Source: Oscillibacter sp. UBA6647
GTDB taxonomy: Bacteria; Bacillota; Clostridia; Oscillospirales; Oscillospiraceae
Direction: 5' to 3'
NCBI GenBank assembly: GCA_002455655.1
Contig: DKLF01000135.1
Location: forward strand, 1 to 14,718
DNA length: 14,718 bases
The stretch's first letter is position 1; every line of letters starts with the position of its first letter. A program made the translations under genes and the position numbers. A model generated the notes under the pieces. The model was not told the origin of the DNA and made no database searches. It saw nothing but the letters and a program-made list of their open reading frames with translations. Below are positions 1-6,764 of the stretch, piece after piece.

Positions 1-496
1 TCCACTGGGCAGTGGGGGGCCTCTGATTTCCATAGGGAACCGGCATACGATACTGCCTCTCCGCCGTGCAGAAATGGGAGGAGGTGACGGCAGCGGCCCG
101 CTCGGCAAAGCCGCCGTCGATGCTCATGGCCGCCATGGCCAGGGATTCCCCCATGGTGGAGCAGGCGCCGTACAGCCCGAAAAAGGGAATTTCAAACTCC
201 CGCAGGCCATAGGAGGTGCCGATGCACTGATTTAAGAGATCGCCGGCAAAAATATAATCCAAATCGCCTGCGTGCAGCTTTGCCTTGTCCAGCGCCGTCT
301 GCACCGTTTTTTGCTGCATGCGGGACTCTGCCTTTTCCCAGGTTTTTTCACCCAGGAACGAGTCCTCGCACAGCTCGTCGAAGCAGGCCGCCAGCGGACC
401 CTGCTTTTCCAGCTTTCCGCCGGTGGCGGCAAAGGAGAGAATGGACGGGGGAGAGTCCAGCCGGACGGTCCGCCGTCCAACGCGTTTTTTGCTCAT
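1..496 (-). CDS. spoVAD: Stage V sporulation protein AD (SpoVAD), N-terminal part, cut by window edge
   Basis: The first 165 residues are present; the 3' end lies beyond base 1. SpoVAD is a thiolase-fold component of the SpoVA complex, which moves dipicolinic acid into the forespore and releases it at germination; the B. subtilis protein binds DPA. The match to the family is clear: an early KQGPLAACFDE segment (residues 31-41), AGDLLNQ (84-90), FFGLYGACSTMGESLAMAA (105-123, the thiolase-like cysteine region), DGGFAERAAAVTSSHF (127-142) and AERQYR (145-150). The start is ATG at 496, with AAGGCGGTG as ribosome binding site (504-512) seven bases upstream. In Bacillus the gene follows spoVAC in an operon, but here the upstream neighbour is a terminated DUF554 gene, so spoVAD seems to head its transcript. 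Identity is very secure. Confidence 0.95.
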   Translation of the reverse strand, partial: MSKKRVGRRTVRLDSPPSILSFAATGGKLEKQGPLAACFDELCEDSFLGEKTWEKAESRMQQKTVQTALDKAKLHAGDLDYIFAGDLLNQCIGTSYGLREFEIPFFGLYGACSTMGESLAMAAMSIDGGFAERAAAVTSSHFCTAERQYRMPVPYGNQRPPTAQW

Positions 497-549
497 AAAA
501 AAACACCGCCTTGTGATGATTTTCCATAGGTTGCCCCATTTGGAGAAAA

Positions 550-558
550 ATTATAGCA
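550..558 (-). promoter_or_regulatory. Candidate extended -10 promoter for spoVAD
   Basis: On the minus strand TGC directly precedes a perfect TATAAT (550-555), giving an extended -10 element about 54 bases before the spoVAD ATG. No good -35 hexamer lies 17 bases upstream. SpoVA genes are normally read by the forespore factor sigma-G, whose -10 differs from this one, so which sigma factor uses the site is open. Confidence 0.45.
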
Positions 559-617
559 AGCACCTTTAAGAGCGAATTTTGTTGTGGAACGATGAAGTGC
601 GACGGAGAAATGATGCG

Positions 618-658
618 AAAAAAATGCAAAAAACCGTCGGGAGAAGCTCTCCCGACGG
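618..658 (-). terminator. Rho-independent terminator of the tcdA-DUF554 unit
   Basis: A perfect 11-bp stem (634-644 with 648-658) with a 3-base loop is followed, reading the minus strand, by TTTTTTGC and a second run of eight T. It lies 30 bases past the stop of the DUF554 gene and separates it from spoVAD. Confidence 0.9.
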
Positions 659-687
659 CAAAGCCGCGTGTTAAAGAATTGAGCGTA

Positions 688-1431
688 TCAAAACAGGGCG
701 GGAATAGTTTTGCTCAGCCAACAGATCAGAATCGGAAGAAGGCAGGCCGGAGTCATATTCATGACCTTGATTTTGGTGATGCCCAGCAGATTCAGCGACA
801 GGGCGATAATCAGCAACGACCCCACGCAGGTCATCTCCGCCACAACCGCGTCCCCAAGCAAAGGGGAAATCAGGGCGGCCAGCGCGGCAATGCTTCCCTG
901 AAAGAGAAACACTGTCACGGCGGAAAACGCCACGCCCACGCCCAAAGAAGAGGCAAAGATGACAGAGCTGATGCCGTCCAGCAGGGCTTTTGCAAACAGG
1001 GTGGAATGGTCGCCCGTCAGCCCGTCCTGCAACGCGCCCACAATCGACATGGCTCCCACGCAGAAGAGGAGGCTTGCTGTAACAAAGCCCTCCGACACAG
1101 AGGAGGTTCCGCCCGGAACCAGATGCTCCGTCTTTTTCTGCACCCAATCGCCCAGAGAGCACATCCGCCCATCCAGGTCCAGCAGTTCCCCAAGCAACGC
1201 GCCGAGGACCATGGAGAGAATGGCAATCAGCATATTCTGCCCCTTCAGAGACCCGCTTATGCCAATATAGAGCACGCACAGAGCCACGCTTTTCATAACC
1301 ATGTCCTGAAGCCGCTGCCCCAGTGCACCGCCCTCAGCCACGGGCAGGAGTTTGGCAATTCGTGTCAGGCCCAGTCCGACCACAGAGCCAGCCAGAATGG
1401 CCAGCGTGTTGACTGTCGTTCCGATCAGCAT
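688..1431 (-). CDS. DUF554 family membrane protein (YqgA/YdfK-like)
   Basis: The 247-residue protein is almost entirely hydrophobic, with about six to seven predicted membrane segments. It has the family layout: an N-terminal MLIGTTVNTLAILAGSVVG, a central VLGALLGELLDLDGRM segment, FCVGAMSIVGALQDGL near residues 122-137, and a C-terminal LNLLGITKIKVMNMTPACL run. Family members are uncharacterised inner-membrane proteins of roughly this length (E. coli YqgA and B. subtilis YdfK are examples); a transport role has been guessed but is not shown. The ATG at 1431 lies inside the end of tcdA (overlap ATGCTGA, 7 bases), so translation is probably coupled. The gene is followed at once by a strong terminator. 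Confidence 0.88.
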   Translation of the reverse strand: MLIGTTVNTLAILAGSVVGLGLTRIAKLLPVAEGGALGQRLQDMVMKSVALCVLYIGISGSLKGQNMLIAILSMVLGALLGELLDLDGRMCSLGDWVQKKTEHLVPGGTSSVSEGFVTASLLFCVGAMSIVGALQDGLTGDHSTLFAKALLDGISSVIFASSLGVGVAFSAVTVFLFQGSIAALAALISPLLGDAVVAEMTCVGSLLIIALSLNLLGITKIKVMNMTPACLLPILICWLSKTIPALF

Positions 1432-2162
1432 ACCAATCCCTCCGTTTCCTTCAGCAGGCTGCGCACCACGGCGCTCCCCAGCAGCAGTCCGGCGGTGGCC
1501 GGGACCCAGGGGTTGCTGGCGGGAACGCTGCGCCGCCCCGGGGGGGGCGCTTCCGTCTGCCGAACGGAGGGAGCCGGTTCTTCGGGGCTGAACACCACCG
1601 GAAGATGACGGATGCCCCGTTTTTTCAGCTCCCGGCGCATCACGCGGGCCAGAGGGCAGCCGGATGTTTTTGAAATGTCCTCAATTCGCAGCAGAGAGGG
1701 GTCAAGCTTGTTCCCGGTGCCCAGAGCCGCGATGAGAGGAATGTGCAGACGCAAAGCGGTTTCCGCCAAGTCCAGCTTGCAGGACACAAGGTCGATGGCG
1801 TCCGCGATGTAATCATACAGGCAGCCCTCGGGAAAAAACCGGTCCCGGTTTTCGGCGTTGTACAAGGCGTGGACAGGGTGAAGCTTCAGCGCGGGGTTGA
1901 TATCCAGCAGGCGTTCGGCCATGGCCTCCGCCTTGGGACGGCCCACGGTGGAGTGAAGCGCTTCCAATTGGCGGTTCAGGTTGGTGAGGGAGACTGCGTC
2001 GCTGTCTACCAGCGTCAACTCGCCCACGCCGGAGCGGGCCAGACATTCCGCAGCATAGCTCCCCACCCCGCCAAGGCCCAGCAAAAGCACATGGGCGCGG
2101 GCAAGACGCGCCTGCCCATCCCGGCCCCAGAGCATTTCATTGCGCAGAAATTGATCTTTCAT
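1425..2162 (-). CDS. tcdA: tRNA threonylcarbamoyladenosine dehydratase (TcdA, ThiF/E1-like)
   Basis: This 245-residue E1-like enzyme uses ATP to activate the carboxylate of t6A37 in tRNA and cyclise it to ct6A. Visible motifs are GLGGVGS at residues 29-35 (nucleotide-binding loop of the Rossmann fold), LVDSD (51-55), the NLNRQ signature (61-65), ADAIDLVSCKL (120-130), LIAALGTGNKLDP (143-155) and SGCPLARVMRRELK (167-180). C169 is the position suggested as a catalytic or sulfur-relay cysteine in relatives. The tail NPWVPATAGLLLGSAVV is the usual end of the family. An eight-C run in the coding strand (near 1540-1550) lies in a proline-rich stretch, but the frame is right on both sides. The ATG at 2162 has AGAGGAAAA upstream. 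The gene overlaps the DUF554 gene by seven bases. No separate promoter is obvious, so it may depend partly on read-through from the foldase gene upstream. Confidence 0.92.
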   Translation of the reverse strand: MKDQFLRNEMLWGRDGQARLARAHVLLLGLGGVGSYAAECLARSGVGELTLVDSDAVSLTNLNRQLEALHSTVGRPKAEAMAERLLDINPALKLHPVHALYNAENRDRFFPEGCLYDYIADAIDLVSCKLDLAETALRLHIPLIAALGTGNKLDPSLLRIEDISKTSGCPLARVMRRELKKRGIRHLPVVFSPEEPAPSVRQTEAPPPGRRSVPASNPWVPATAGLLLGSAVVRSLLKETEGLVC

Positions 2163-2190
2163 AGCATTTTCCTCTTATCTGTCTAAGCGT

Positions 2191-2234
2191 TCTTTTTTAG
2201 AAAAACACGGACCGGCTTTCGCCGGTCCGTGTTT
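2191..2234 (-). terminator. Rho-independent terminator of the foldase gene
   Basis: A perfect 14-bp stem (2203-2216 with 2221-2234) is closed by a GAAA tetraloop on the minus strand and followed by TTTTTCT. It begins 12 bases after the foldase stop codon and about 40 bases before tcdA. Confidence 0.92.
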
Positions 2235-2245
2235 CACGATGCAAT

Positions 2246-3820
2246 TCAGCTCGCGGACACGTATTTGACGCCGCTGGCGGCTTCGCCAGTGTACCCGGCG
2301 ATGACACCGTCGTACCATGTGCCAAAATCCTGATTCCGCAGGGCGCTGTCCGCCTGTACCTGCCAGTAGGGCAGGTTCTCGCCCACAAAGTACATGATGT
2401 GATAACCGTAATCGGTTTCCACCACGCCGGTGTCCCCGGCCTTGCGGCTGGAATCGAAGCACCAGTCGTTGAAGGTGGGCACCATCTGGCCCTGATAAAC
2501 CTGCTCGTACAAGCCGCCATTGGCCTGAGAGCCGCCGTCAACGGAGTTTTCCTTGGCAAGCTCGGCAAAGGAGTCCTCGGTAGCCGCGCCCGCCTTCCAC
2601 TGAGCCAGAAGGTCCTCGGCCTTTGCCTTGGCGTCTTCTTTCAGCTTGGCCTGCTCTTCGTCATATCCGTCCTCGCCCTGCGCGATCTTGCCGGCTTCGG
2701 GCTGGAGAAGGATGTGACGCACGTTTACGGTCTTATAGTCCTGACGATAACGCTTACCGAAAGACACCACATAATAGGCAGAGTTGTCCTCGTCGGCCAG
2801 AACGGCGGAGTCCCCGGCCTGACGGCCGCTGTCAAACAGCCAATCCATCAGCACGCCGGAGGAATAGGAACCGGCTTCGCCATTGGTATAGGACATCTTG
2901 TCGTTGTCCTTGGACAGATCAGACATGCTCTTTCCGGACTTGAAACCGGCGTACAGCTCGTCCGCGGACTGCTTGGCCGCTTTCAGCGCGGCGGCACTCT
3001 CCTCCTCGGTGGGATCCACACTGTTTCCGTCGGCATCCGTGGTGCCCTCGGCGGCGCCGCTGATGCGGACGCTCTGATAGTCCACCACGTCATAGGAGTT
3101 CCGGTTGGCGGCGTATTCGGCCTCCAGCTCTTCGTCCGTATAGGTCAAGCCATCGTTATGGCTCTTGGAAAAGTCGCTGGCCAGAATCACACGCTTCATC
3201 TCGGCCTCGTAAACACTGCGGCTCATGGTTGCGCCGTAAATCTTCCGGAGGTATTTGACAACACTCAGGTTGGAAGCGGTGGCAGTGGATTCAAGAGATT
3301 CGTTATTGGAGTCAAACTCTGCCTGCATGGCGTCGTTCCAGACGTAGCCCTCTTCCTCCGCCTTGTCGTTCAGCGCGTAGATGGCAGACATCTGGTCAAT
3401 CGCCTGACCGACAAAATAATCAAACCAGGTCTGTGTCTCGTCGCCGGGATAGGGCTGAGAACGCAGGTCCTTGCTGGTGTCCAGCCCCATGTAGGAAATA
3501 TACGCGCTGTTCTGCTGGACAAAGTTCTGATAGATATTTACGAAATAGTAGTTTAGCTGGGGTACCTTCACGTCTGCCAGCACGGTCTTTTCTGCGGAAG
3601 AAGAGCCGCTGGCGGCGGGGTCCTCCGCCGAGGTAAGCTGGGTATACAGCGTGGCGGCGGTGGCGTTTTTCTGGATGATATTGGATTTCCATACCAGTAC
3701 GGCCACCACTAGAAGGGCGAACAGGATGGCAATGACGGCGTACATAATGTTGCTGCGCCGGGCCTCCTTCTGCTGCTGCGCCTCCCGCGCGGTTCTGGAA
3801 TGATTATCGTTTGCGCTCAT
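2246..3820 (-). CDS. Membrane-anchored peptidylprolyl isomerase (parvulin/PrsA-SurA type foldase)
   Basis: The protein has 524 residues. Residues 1-24 are polar and basic, 25-44 form one membrane helix, and the rest should lie outside the membrane. There is no lipobox cysteine, so unlike classical PrsA this is a signal-anchor protein. Residues 85-240 resemble the SurA/PrsA N-terminal chaperone region. A parvulin (PpiC) domain spans about 363-479, with VNVRHILL (H369), SVDGGSQANGGLYEQ (426-440) and DYGYHIMYF (470-478). Before it, residues 243-355 repeat the layout in decayed form: MDWLFDSGRQAGDS (325-338) mirrors NDWCFDSSRKAGDT (451-464). The likely role is folding of exported proteins at the cell surface. 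The ATG at 3820 has GAGAGGA about 12 bases upstream and a promoter at 3887-3915. Confidence 0.9.
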   Translation of the reverse strand: MSANDNHSRTAREAQQQKEARRSNIMYAVIAILFALLVVAVLVWKSNIIQKNATAATLYTQLTSAEDPAASGSSSAEKTVLADVKVPQLNYYFVNIYQNFVQQNSAYISYMGLDTSKDLRSQPYPGDETQTWFDYFVGQAIDQMSAIYALNDKAEEEGYVWNDAMQAEFDSNNESLESTATASNLSVVKYLRKIYGATMSRSVYEAEMKRVILASDFSKSHNDGLTYTDEELEAEYAANRNSYDVVDYQSVRISGAAEGTTDADGNSVDPTEEESAAALKAAKQSADELYAGFKSGKSMSDLSKDNDKMSYTNGEAGSYSSGVLMDWLFDSGRQAGDSAVLADEDNSAYYVVSFGKRYRQDYKTVNVRHILLQPEAGKIAQGEDGYDEEQAKLKEDAKAKAEDLLAQWKAGAATEDSFAELAKENSVDGGSQANGGLYEQVYQGQMVPTFNDWCFDSSRKAGDTGVVETDYGYHIMYFVGENLPYWQVQADSALRNQDFGTWYDGVIAGYTGEAASGVKYVSAS

Positions 3821-3886
3821 TTTCGTTTCAGTCCTCTCAAAATCTTAAGTGAAGATGCGGAGAATCCCGCGAATACACACCGACAT

Positions 3887-3915
3887 ATTATATAGGATAA
3901 ATTGCGAAACTGCAA
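3887..3915 (-). promoter_or_regulatory. Sigma-A promoter of the foldase gene
   Basis: On the minus strand a TTGCAG -35 (3910-3915) and a perfect TATAAT -10 (3887-3892) are 17 bases apart, about 67 bases before the start codon. In the gap 3821-4174 I see only this promoter, the divergent one at 4066-4095 and the two ribosome binding sites; 3916-4065 holds nothing else I can recognise. Confidence 0.75.
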
Positions 3916-4065
3916 GCAAAATTTCACGGACGGGCTTAACGGGAAAATTGCCGTCTGTCGGATTTCTCCAGTATAGTCCACGGGGCTGAAAGGAACCTGA
4001 AAGAGCGTGCCGAAAGTCCGATCCATGGTTAGAGCGCAAATAGGGCAAAGGGTGGGAAACGATTT

Positions 4066-4095
4066 TTGTACAGAATGCGAGTGATGTGCTATACT
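4066..4095 (+). promoter_or_regulatory. Promoter of the AT-rich membrane protein gene
   Basis: TTGTAC (4066-4071) and TATACT (4090-4095) are 18 bases apart, and TGTGC sits directly before the -10, matching the TRTGn extension known from Gram-positive promoters. The start codon is about 80 bases downstream. Confidence 0.65.
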
Positions 4096-4174
4096 GGATA
4101 CAGGAAATCATTTCCTATATTTGAGGAACGAGCACAATATGCGTGAATTTTACAGAACAGGACGGAGGCATACC

Positions 4175-4693
4175 ATGAAAAAAGAAGTAAGACTATATAA
4201 CATGATATTCCCTATATGGCTGCTGTGGCTGTTTCCTATGACTTGGATTGTCGTGCTGCCCGCCAATTTCTTATTGGATTCAGCGGTGGTTCTCATCACA
4301 ATGAAATGCTTAAAACTTACTGAAATCAAGCAAAAAACAAAATCCATTATTTTTAAGACATGGCTATTAGGGTTTGCAGCGGATTTTATCGGGACATTTT
4401 TTATGTTTTCAGCGAACCTGATTGACAACAGATTAAGCACTGAGACAGCGTTCGGCAAATGGTGGTATTACAACATAAACGCTGTGACCTATTCACCCTT
4501 CGATAACATTTACTCAATTTCATGGGCAACTATTTGTGTTGTAATTACTGCACTGTTCATTTATCAGTTTAACTATAAGCTGTGTTTTAAAAAGCTGGAA
4601 ATCGAAGACGCCTTAAAAAAGAAACTGGCGCTTTCTCTGGCAATTTTTACGGCGCCGTATGTTTTCTTTTTGCCCACCTCATGGTTTTATTGA
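4175..4693 (+). CDS. Hypothetical integral membrane protein, AT-rich gene
   Basis: The 172-residue product has about five hydrophobic segments (roughly 10-27, 28-43, 59-82, 113-134 and 150-168) separated by short lysine-rich loops. I do not recognise a named domain; similar small proteins beginning with an IFPIWLLWLFP-like first helix seem to occur in other Clostridia. The start is placed at ATG 4175 because GGAGG lies six bases before it; an in-frame ATG at 4121 would add 18 polar residues and has no ribosome binding site. Codon use is strikingly AT-rich (many TTA, AAA, ATT) compared with the GC-rich genes on both sides, which suggests later arrival or relaxed selection. The gene stands alone between its own promoter and a terminator, and no function can be inferred. 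Confidence 0.75.
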   Translation: MKKEVRLYNMIFPIWLLWLFPMTWIVVLPANFLLDSAVVLITMKCLKLTEIKQKTKSIIFKTWLLGFAADFIGTFFMFSANLIDNRLSTETAFGKWWYYNINAVTYSPFDNIYSISWATICVVITALFIYQFNYKLCFKKLEIEDALKKKLALSLAIFTAPYVFFLPTSWFY

Positions 4694-4765
4694 AGAACAT
4701 GGGCAATTTGTCGGGGATTCCTCTCATTGGCGGCTTTCCGGGAATTTCAGAATCCCCCATAAGCG

Positions 4766-4807
4766 ACACCGCCCTGCTGAACTTGAACTCAGCAGGGCGG
4801 TGTTTTT
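4766..4807 (+). terminator. Rho-independent terminator after the membrane protein gene
   Basis: A perfect 15-bp stem (4766-4780 with 4789-4803) with an 8-base loop is followed by TTTTTC. The T run faces the plus strand, but the stem also lies just past the stop of the convergent CheW-CZB gene and may serve both. Confidence 0.92.
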
Positions 4808-4817
4808 CAAAGCGTAT

Positions 4818-5675
4818 TTATCCTGCGGACCCGGCGGCGCGCAGCGCGGCCACCTCGTCGCCCACCTGCAAAATATCGGGGAGACTGAGCTCCAGAATCA
4901 GCTCGTCCTGACCGGGGGCGCGGACCACACGCCGGATGTAGGGGGAACGGGTCATAAGCTGATTGTGCGCGCCCACAGTCTCCTCCTCCACCGTTTCCAC
5001 CGACAGCACCTCGTCCATCATCAGGCCAAGGCTGGTCTCGCCGCTGAGCACCAGCACCATCTCGTGAAATTCCCGGATACGGAAAATCTCCTTGGCATCC
5101 TCCAGCACGCCGAGAACCTTAGGCATATAGTTGCCCCGGACCTCGGCCAGCGTAGCCTGCTTGCAGTTGTCCACGGCTTCTCGGTTCCCCGCCGCGTCGC
5201 ACTGCTCCACCCGCTGGGCCGTTTCGTGGAGCCTGCGATGAGGGTCCTCCATCCGGGCCAGATGAGAGGAAAGCTCCATACTGTCGGTCTTAAAGCCGTC
5301 ATACCATTTCCCAAGCTTGCACTTGTGTGGGTCTGTGGCCATAGAAAAGGGTTCACCGGTTTCAATGGAGCGCTCCAGCGCGGAAACCCAGTTAATGTGA
5401 TCCTGCTTGCGCGCGTCCAGCATGGCGGTGAAGTCCTCAAATTCCTCCTGAAGGGATTGCAGCTTCAAAGCCGCCCGCAGATTGAACAGGGTGACGCTGC
5501 TGCCCCGGAGGGGAAAAATCCCGGAGATATAGGGCGGCGCGTCCGGCACGGGGGTGTATTTCGGAAGCTCCATAATGGTGGAGACATAGCGGCTGTCCGC
5601 GCAATACAGTCCTCCGTTCAGCCGGAACAGGATGGAGGGGCTTTGCACGCTGTCTTCCGCTTGATAAATGCTCAT
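4818..5675 (-). CDS. CheW-like chemotaxis coupling protein with inserted CZB zinc-binding domain
   Basis: The 285-residue product carries a CheW fold in two halves. The N half (about 14-73) has ILFRLNGGLYCADSRYVSTI, VPDAPPYISGIFPLRGS and LFNLRAALKL. The C half (about 204-272) has MVLVLSGETSLGLMMDEVLSV and ends LILELSLPDIL. CheW normally runs straight between them. Here about 130 residues are inserted, holding a CZB domain: DHINW (H93), HKCKLGKWYDG (C119), DPHRRLH (H146, H150). The Cys-to-His and His-to-His spacings (27 and 4) equal those of E. coli DgcZ (C52, H79, H83), a zinc-binding CZB protein; the first spacing is 26 against 30. CheW couples chemoreceptors to CheA; CZB domains sense zinc or hypochlorous acid. 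The inference is an adaptor whose coupling responds to zinc or oxidant. The ATG at 5675 has AAAGGA ten bases upstream. No other chemotaxis gene is in the window. Confidence 0.88.
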   Translation of the reverse strand: MSIYQAEDSVQSPSILFRLNGGLYCADSRYVSTIMELPKYTPVPDAPPYISGIFPLRGSSVTLFNLRAALKLQSLQEEFEDFTAMLDARKQDHINWVSALERSIETGEPFSMATDPHKCKLGKWYDGFKTDSMELSSHLARMEDPHRRLHETAQRVEQCDAAGNREAVDNCKQATLAEVRGNYMPKVLGVLEDAKEIFRIREFHEMVLVLSGETSLGLMMDEVLSVETVEEETVGAHNQLMTRSPYIRRVVRAPGQDELILELSLPDILQVGDEVAALRAAGSAG

Positions 5676-5703
5676 GGCAAAGAATTCCTTTCCTATAAAT
5701 ATA

Positions 5704-5785
5704 ATGAAGGGCCGCGCTTAAAAAAATTACGGCGGAAAGCCCGCCCCAAAGCGGGCGCGGACGGCGCGACCCGGCCTGGTTACAT
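5704..5785 (-). other. Structured leader of the CheW-CZB gene, possible attenuator
   Basis: Read on the minus strand, GCCCGC and GCGGGC pair around six bases (5740-5757). Part of that right arm can instead pair as GGCGG with CCGCC, directly followed by GTAA and a run of seven T. The two hairpins share bases and exclude each other, as in an attenuator, but the T-run hairpin has only 5 bp. No ligand or riboswitch class is recognised. Confidence 0.3.
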
Positions 5786-5792
5786 TGTGGTC

Positions 5793-5820
5793 ATTGTATC
5801 ACAAAATCCGCACAATGCAA
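5793..5820 (-). promoter_or_regulatory. Promoter of the CheW-CZB gene
   Basis: On the minus strand TTGCAT (5815-5820) and TACAAT (5793-5798) are 16 bases apart with TG one base before the -10. This is a sigma-A-type site, not the flagellar sigma-D type. Transcription from here gives a leader of about 110 bases. Confidence 0.6.
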
Positions 5821-5869
5821 ACACAAGAATCCCGCCGGGAAAAGATTTTCCGGCTTCCTGCACCCAATC

Positions 5870-5898
5870 TTGACAAAATGGGGCCACGCGGTTATACT
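5870..5898 (+). promoter_or_regulatory. Sigma-A promoter of the T-box-valS unit
   Basis: A perfect TTGACA -35 (5870-5875) and TATACT -10 (5893-5898) are 17 bases apart. Transcription would start near 5905, at the 5' end of the T-box leader. Confidence 0.88.
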
Positions 5899-5904
5899 AA
5901 TCTG

Positions 5905-6165
5905 GATTTATAAAATAGGAAAGTTGCGATGAGGAAAAGCAGTACTCGCGGACGGATGCAAAGAGAGGGGACGGACGGTGCAAGTCCCCGTGAAGTCGGC
6001 GGAGAAGTCGTTTCGGAGCATTGACCTGAACAGGAAAGTAAGGCCAACGGGACCTCCCGTTACAGAGGCGGGCGCAAAGCGCCGGGAGAGTGCGGGAAAT
6101 TCCCGAATTCAGGTGGTACCGCGGACTTTTGTTCGCCCTGAGCCGATAGGCTCGGGGCGATTTTT
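5905..6165 (+). promoter_or_regulatory. T-box riboswitch, valine-specific (GUC specifier)
   Basis: The leader senses uncharged tRNA and controls read-through of its terminator. Stem I shows the GATGAGGAAAAG and AGTA elements (5929-5944), a distal stem GGGGAC/GTCCCC (5967-5972, 5984-5989) capped by GGTGCAA, and the closing CGGAGC (6014-6019). The triplet a few bases before that end is GTC (6007-6009), the usual specifier position, and it codes for valine. Stem III is AACGGG/CCCGTT (6046-6061). The T-box AGGTGGTACCGCGG is at 6111-6124; its TGGT bulge would pair with ACCA of a tRNA with discriminator A. CAGG (6110-6113) can pair with CCTG (6137-6140) of the terminator arm to form the antiterminator. 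valS two genes downstream agrees with the specifier. Confidence 0.93.
6133..6165 (+). terminator. T-box leader terminator
   Basis: An 11-bp stem (6133-6143 with 6150-6160, one G-U pair) with a 6-base loop is followed by five T. It is the regulated terminator of the leader; its left arm overlaps the antiterminator pairing. Confidence 0.9.
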
Positions 6166-6179
6166 GTTTGGAGGGGCAT

Positions 6180-6764
6180 ATGGAGAGATTTGTATTCGAC
6201 ACAACCCAGGGCGCGGTGCTGGAGGCTGCGGAGGAAGCGGCGCTGATGGATTGGGTCCGGGTGCGGAGCAATGCGGCGCGGGCCAGCGTTCCGGTTGGGG
6301 TGATGGCAGTGTGCTTCACGGTATATTCTCTTGTGCAGAGGAACTGGGAAGCGGCGCTGTTCACAGTTTTGCTGGCGCTGATCATCATCGGCTTTTTCTG
6401 GCTTCCCATGCAGCGAGGCAGGCGGTTTCGGCAGGGAGTCCGGGAGGCGCGGGCCCGGTGGATGGATTTGACCGACGCGGTGCGGGCAAGGCCCATGCGC
6501 TTTGTGTTCGAGGGAGACGACTGCCGGATGCTGGACGGAAAGGGCGAAGAAATCCGCCTGTGGAAAAGCATCCGCATGGGTGAGGTTCGGGAGAGCGACC
6601 TGATTTTTTGGATCCCGGCGGAGGACACCTCCGTTCTGCTGCATAAAAGCACCCTGACCGAGGGGACGGAAGAGGCGTTTCGCGTGTGGCTGAAAAGTCG
6701 CAGCAAGCGCTATCGCGTTTACCGCGTAACGGAGCGCCTGCGTCGGAGGATGGAGCGTGTATAA
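6180..6764 (+). CDS. YcxB-like membrane protein of unknown function
   Basis: The 194-residue product has a short N-terminal soluble part, two adjacent membrane helices (about 34-52 and 57-75), then a basic, tryptophan-containing soluble domain. In this domain RLWKSIRMGEVRESDLIFWI leads to a serine/leucine-rich strand and a final arginine-rich segment. This layout fits the YcxB family, whose role is unknown; the assignment rests on architecture and is moderate. The ATG at 6180 follows GGAGGGG (6170-6176), 15 bases after the T run of the T-box terminator, so the gene is first in the valine-regulated unit. A TTG at 6168 in the same frame overlaps the ribosome binding site and is rejected as start. 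valS begins 89 bases later with no terminator between; a GGGACG/CGTCCC hairpin near 6772-6791 lacks a T run. Confidence 0.72.
   Translation: MERFVFDTTQGAVLEAAEEAALMDWVRVRSNAARASVPVGVMAVCFTVYSLVQRNWEAALFTVLLALIIIGFFWLPMQRGRRFRQGVREARARWMDLTDAVRARPMRFVFEGDDCRMLDGKGEEIRLWKSIRMGEVRESDLIFWIPAEDTSVLLHKSTLTEGTEEAFRVWLKSRSKRYRVYRVTERLRRRMERV

Noticed and set aside
592..1608. 338-codon plus-strand frame over the DUF554 and tcdA genes
   Set aside because: Begins upstream of a terminator that serves the minus strand and reads as a low-complexity H/Q/R-rich shadow.
2399..3556. 385-codon open frame antisense to the foldase gene
   Set aside because: Repetitive hydrophobic shadow of a gene with an intact parvulin domain, promoter and terminator on the other strand.
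4659..5873. 404-codon plus-strand frame over the CheW-CZB gene
   Set aside because: Starts inside the membrane protein gene and runs through a terminator; the minus strand carries clear CheW and CZB motifs.
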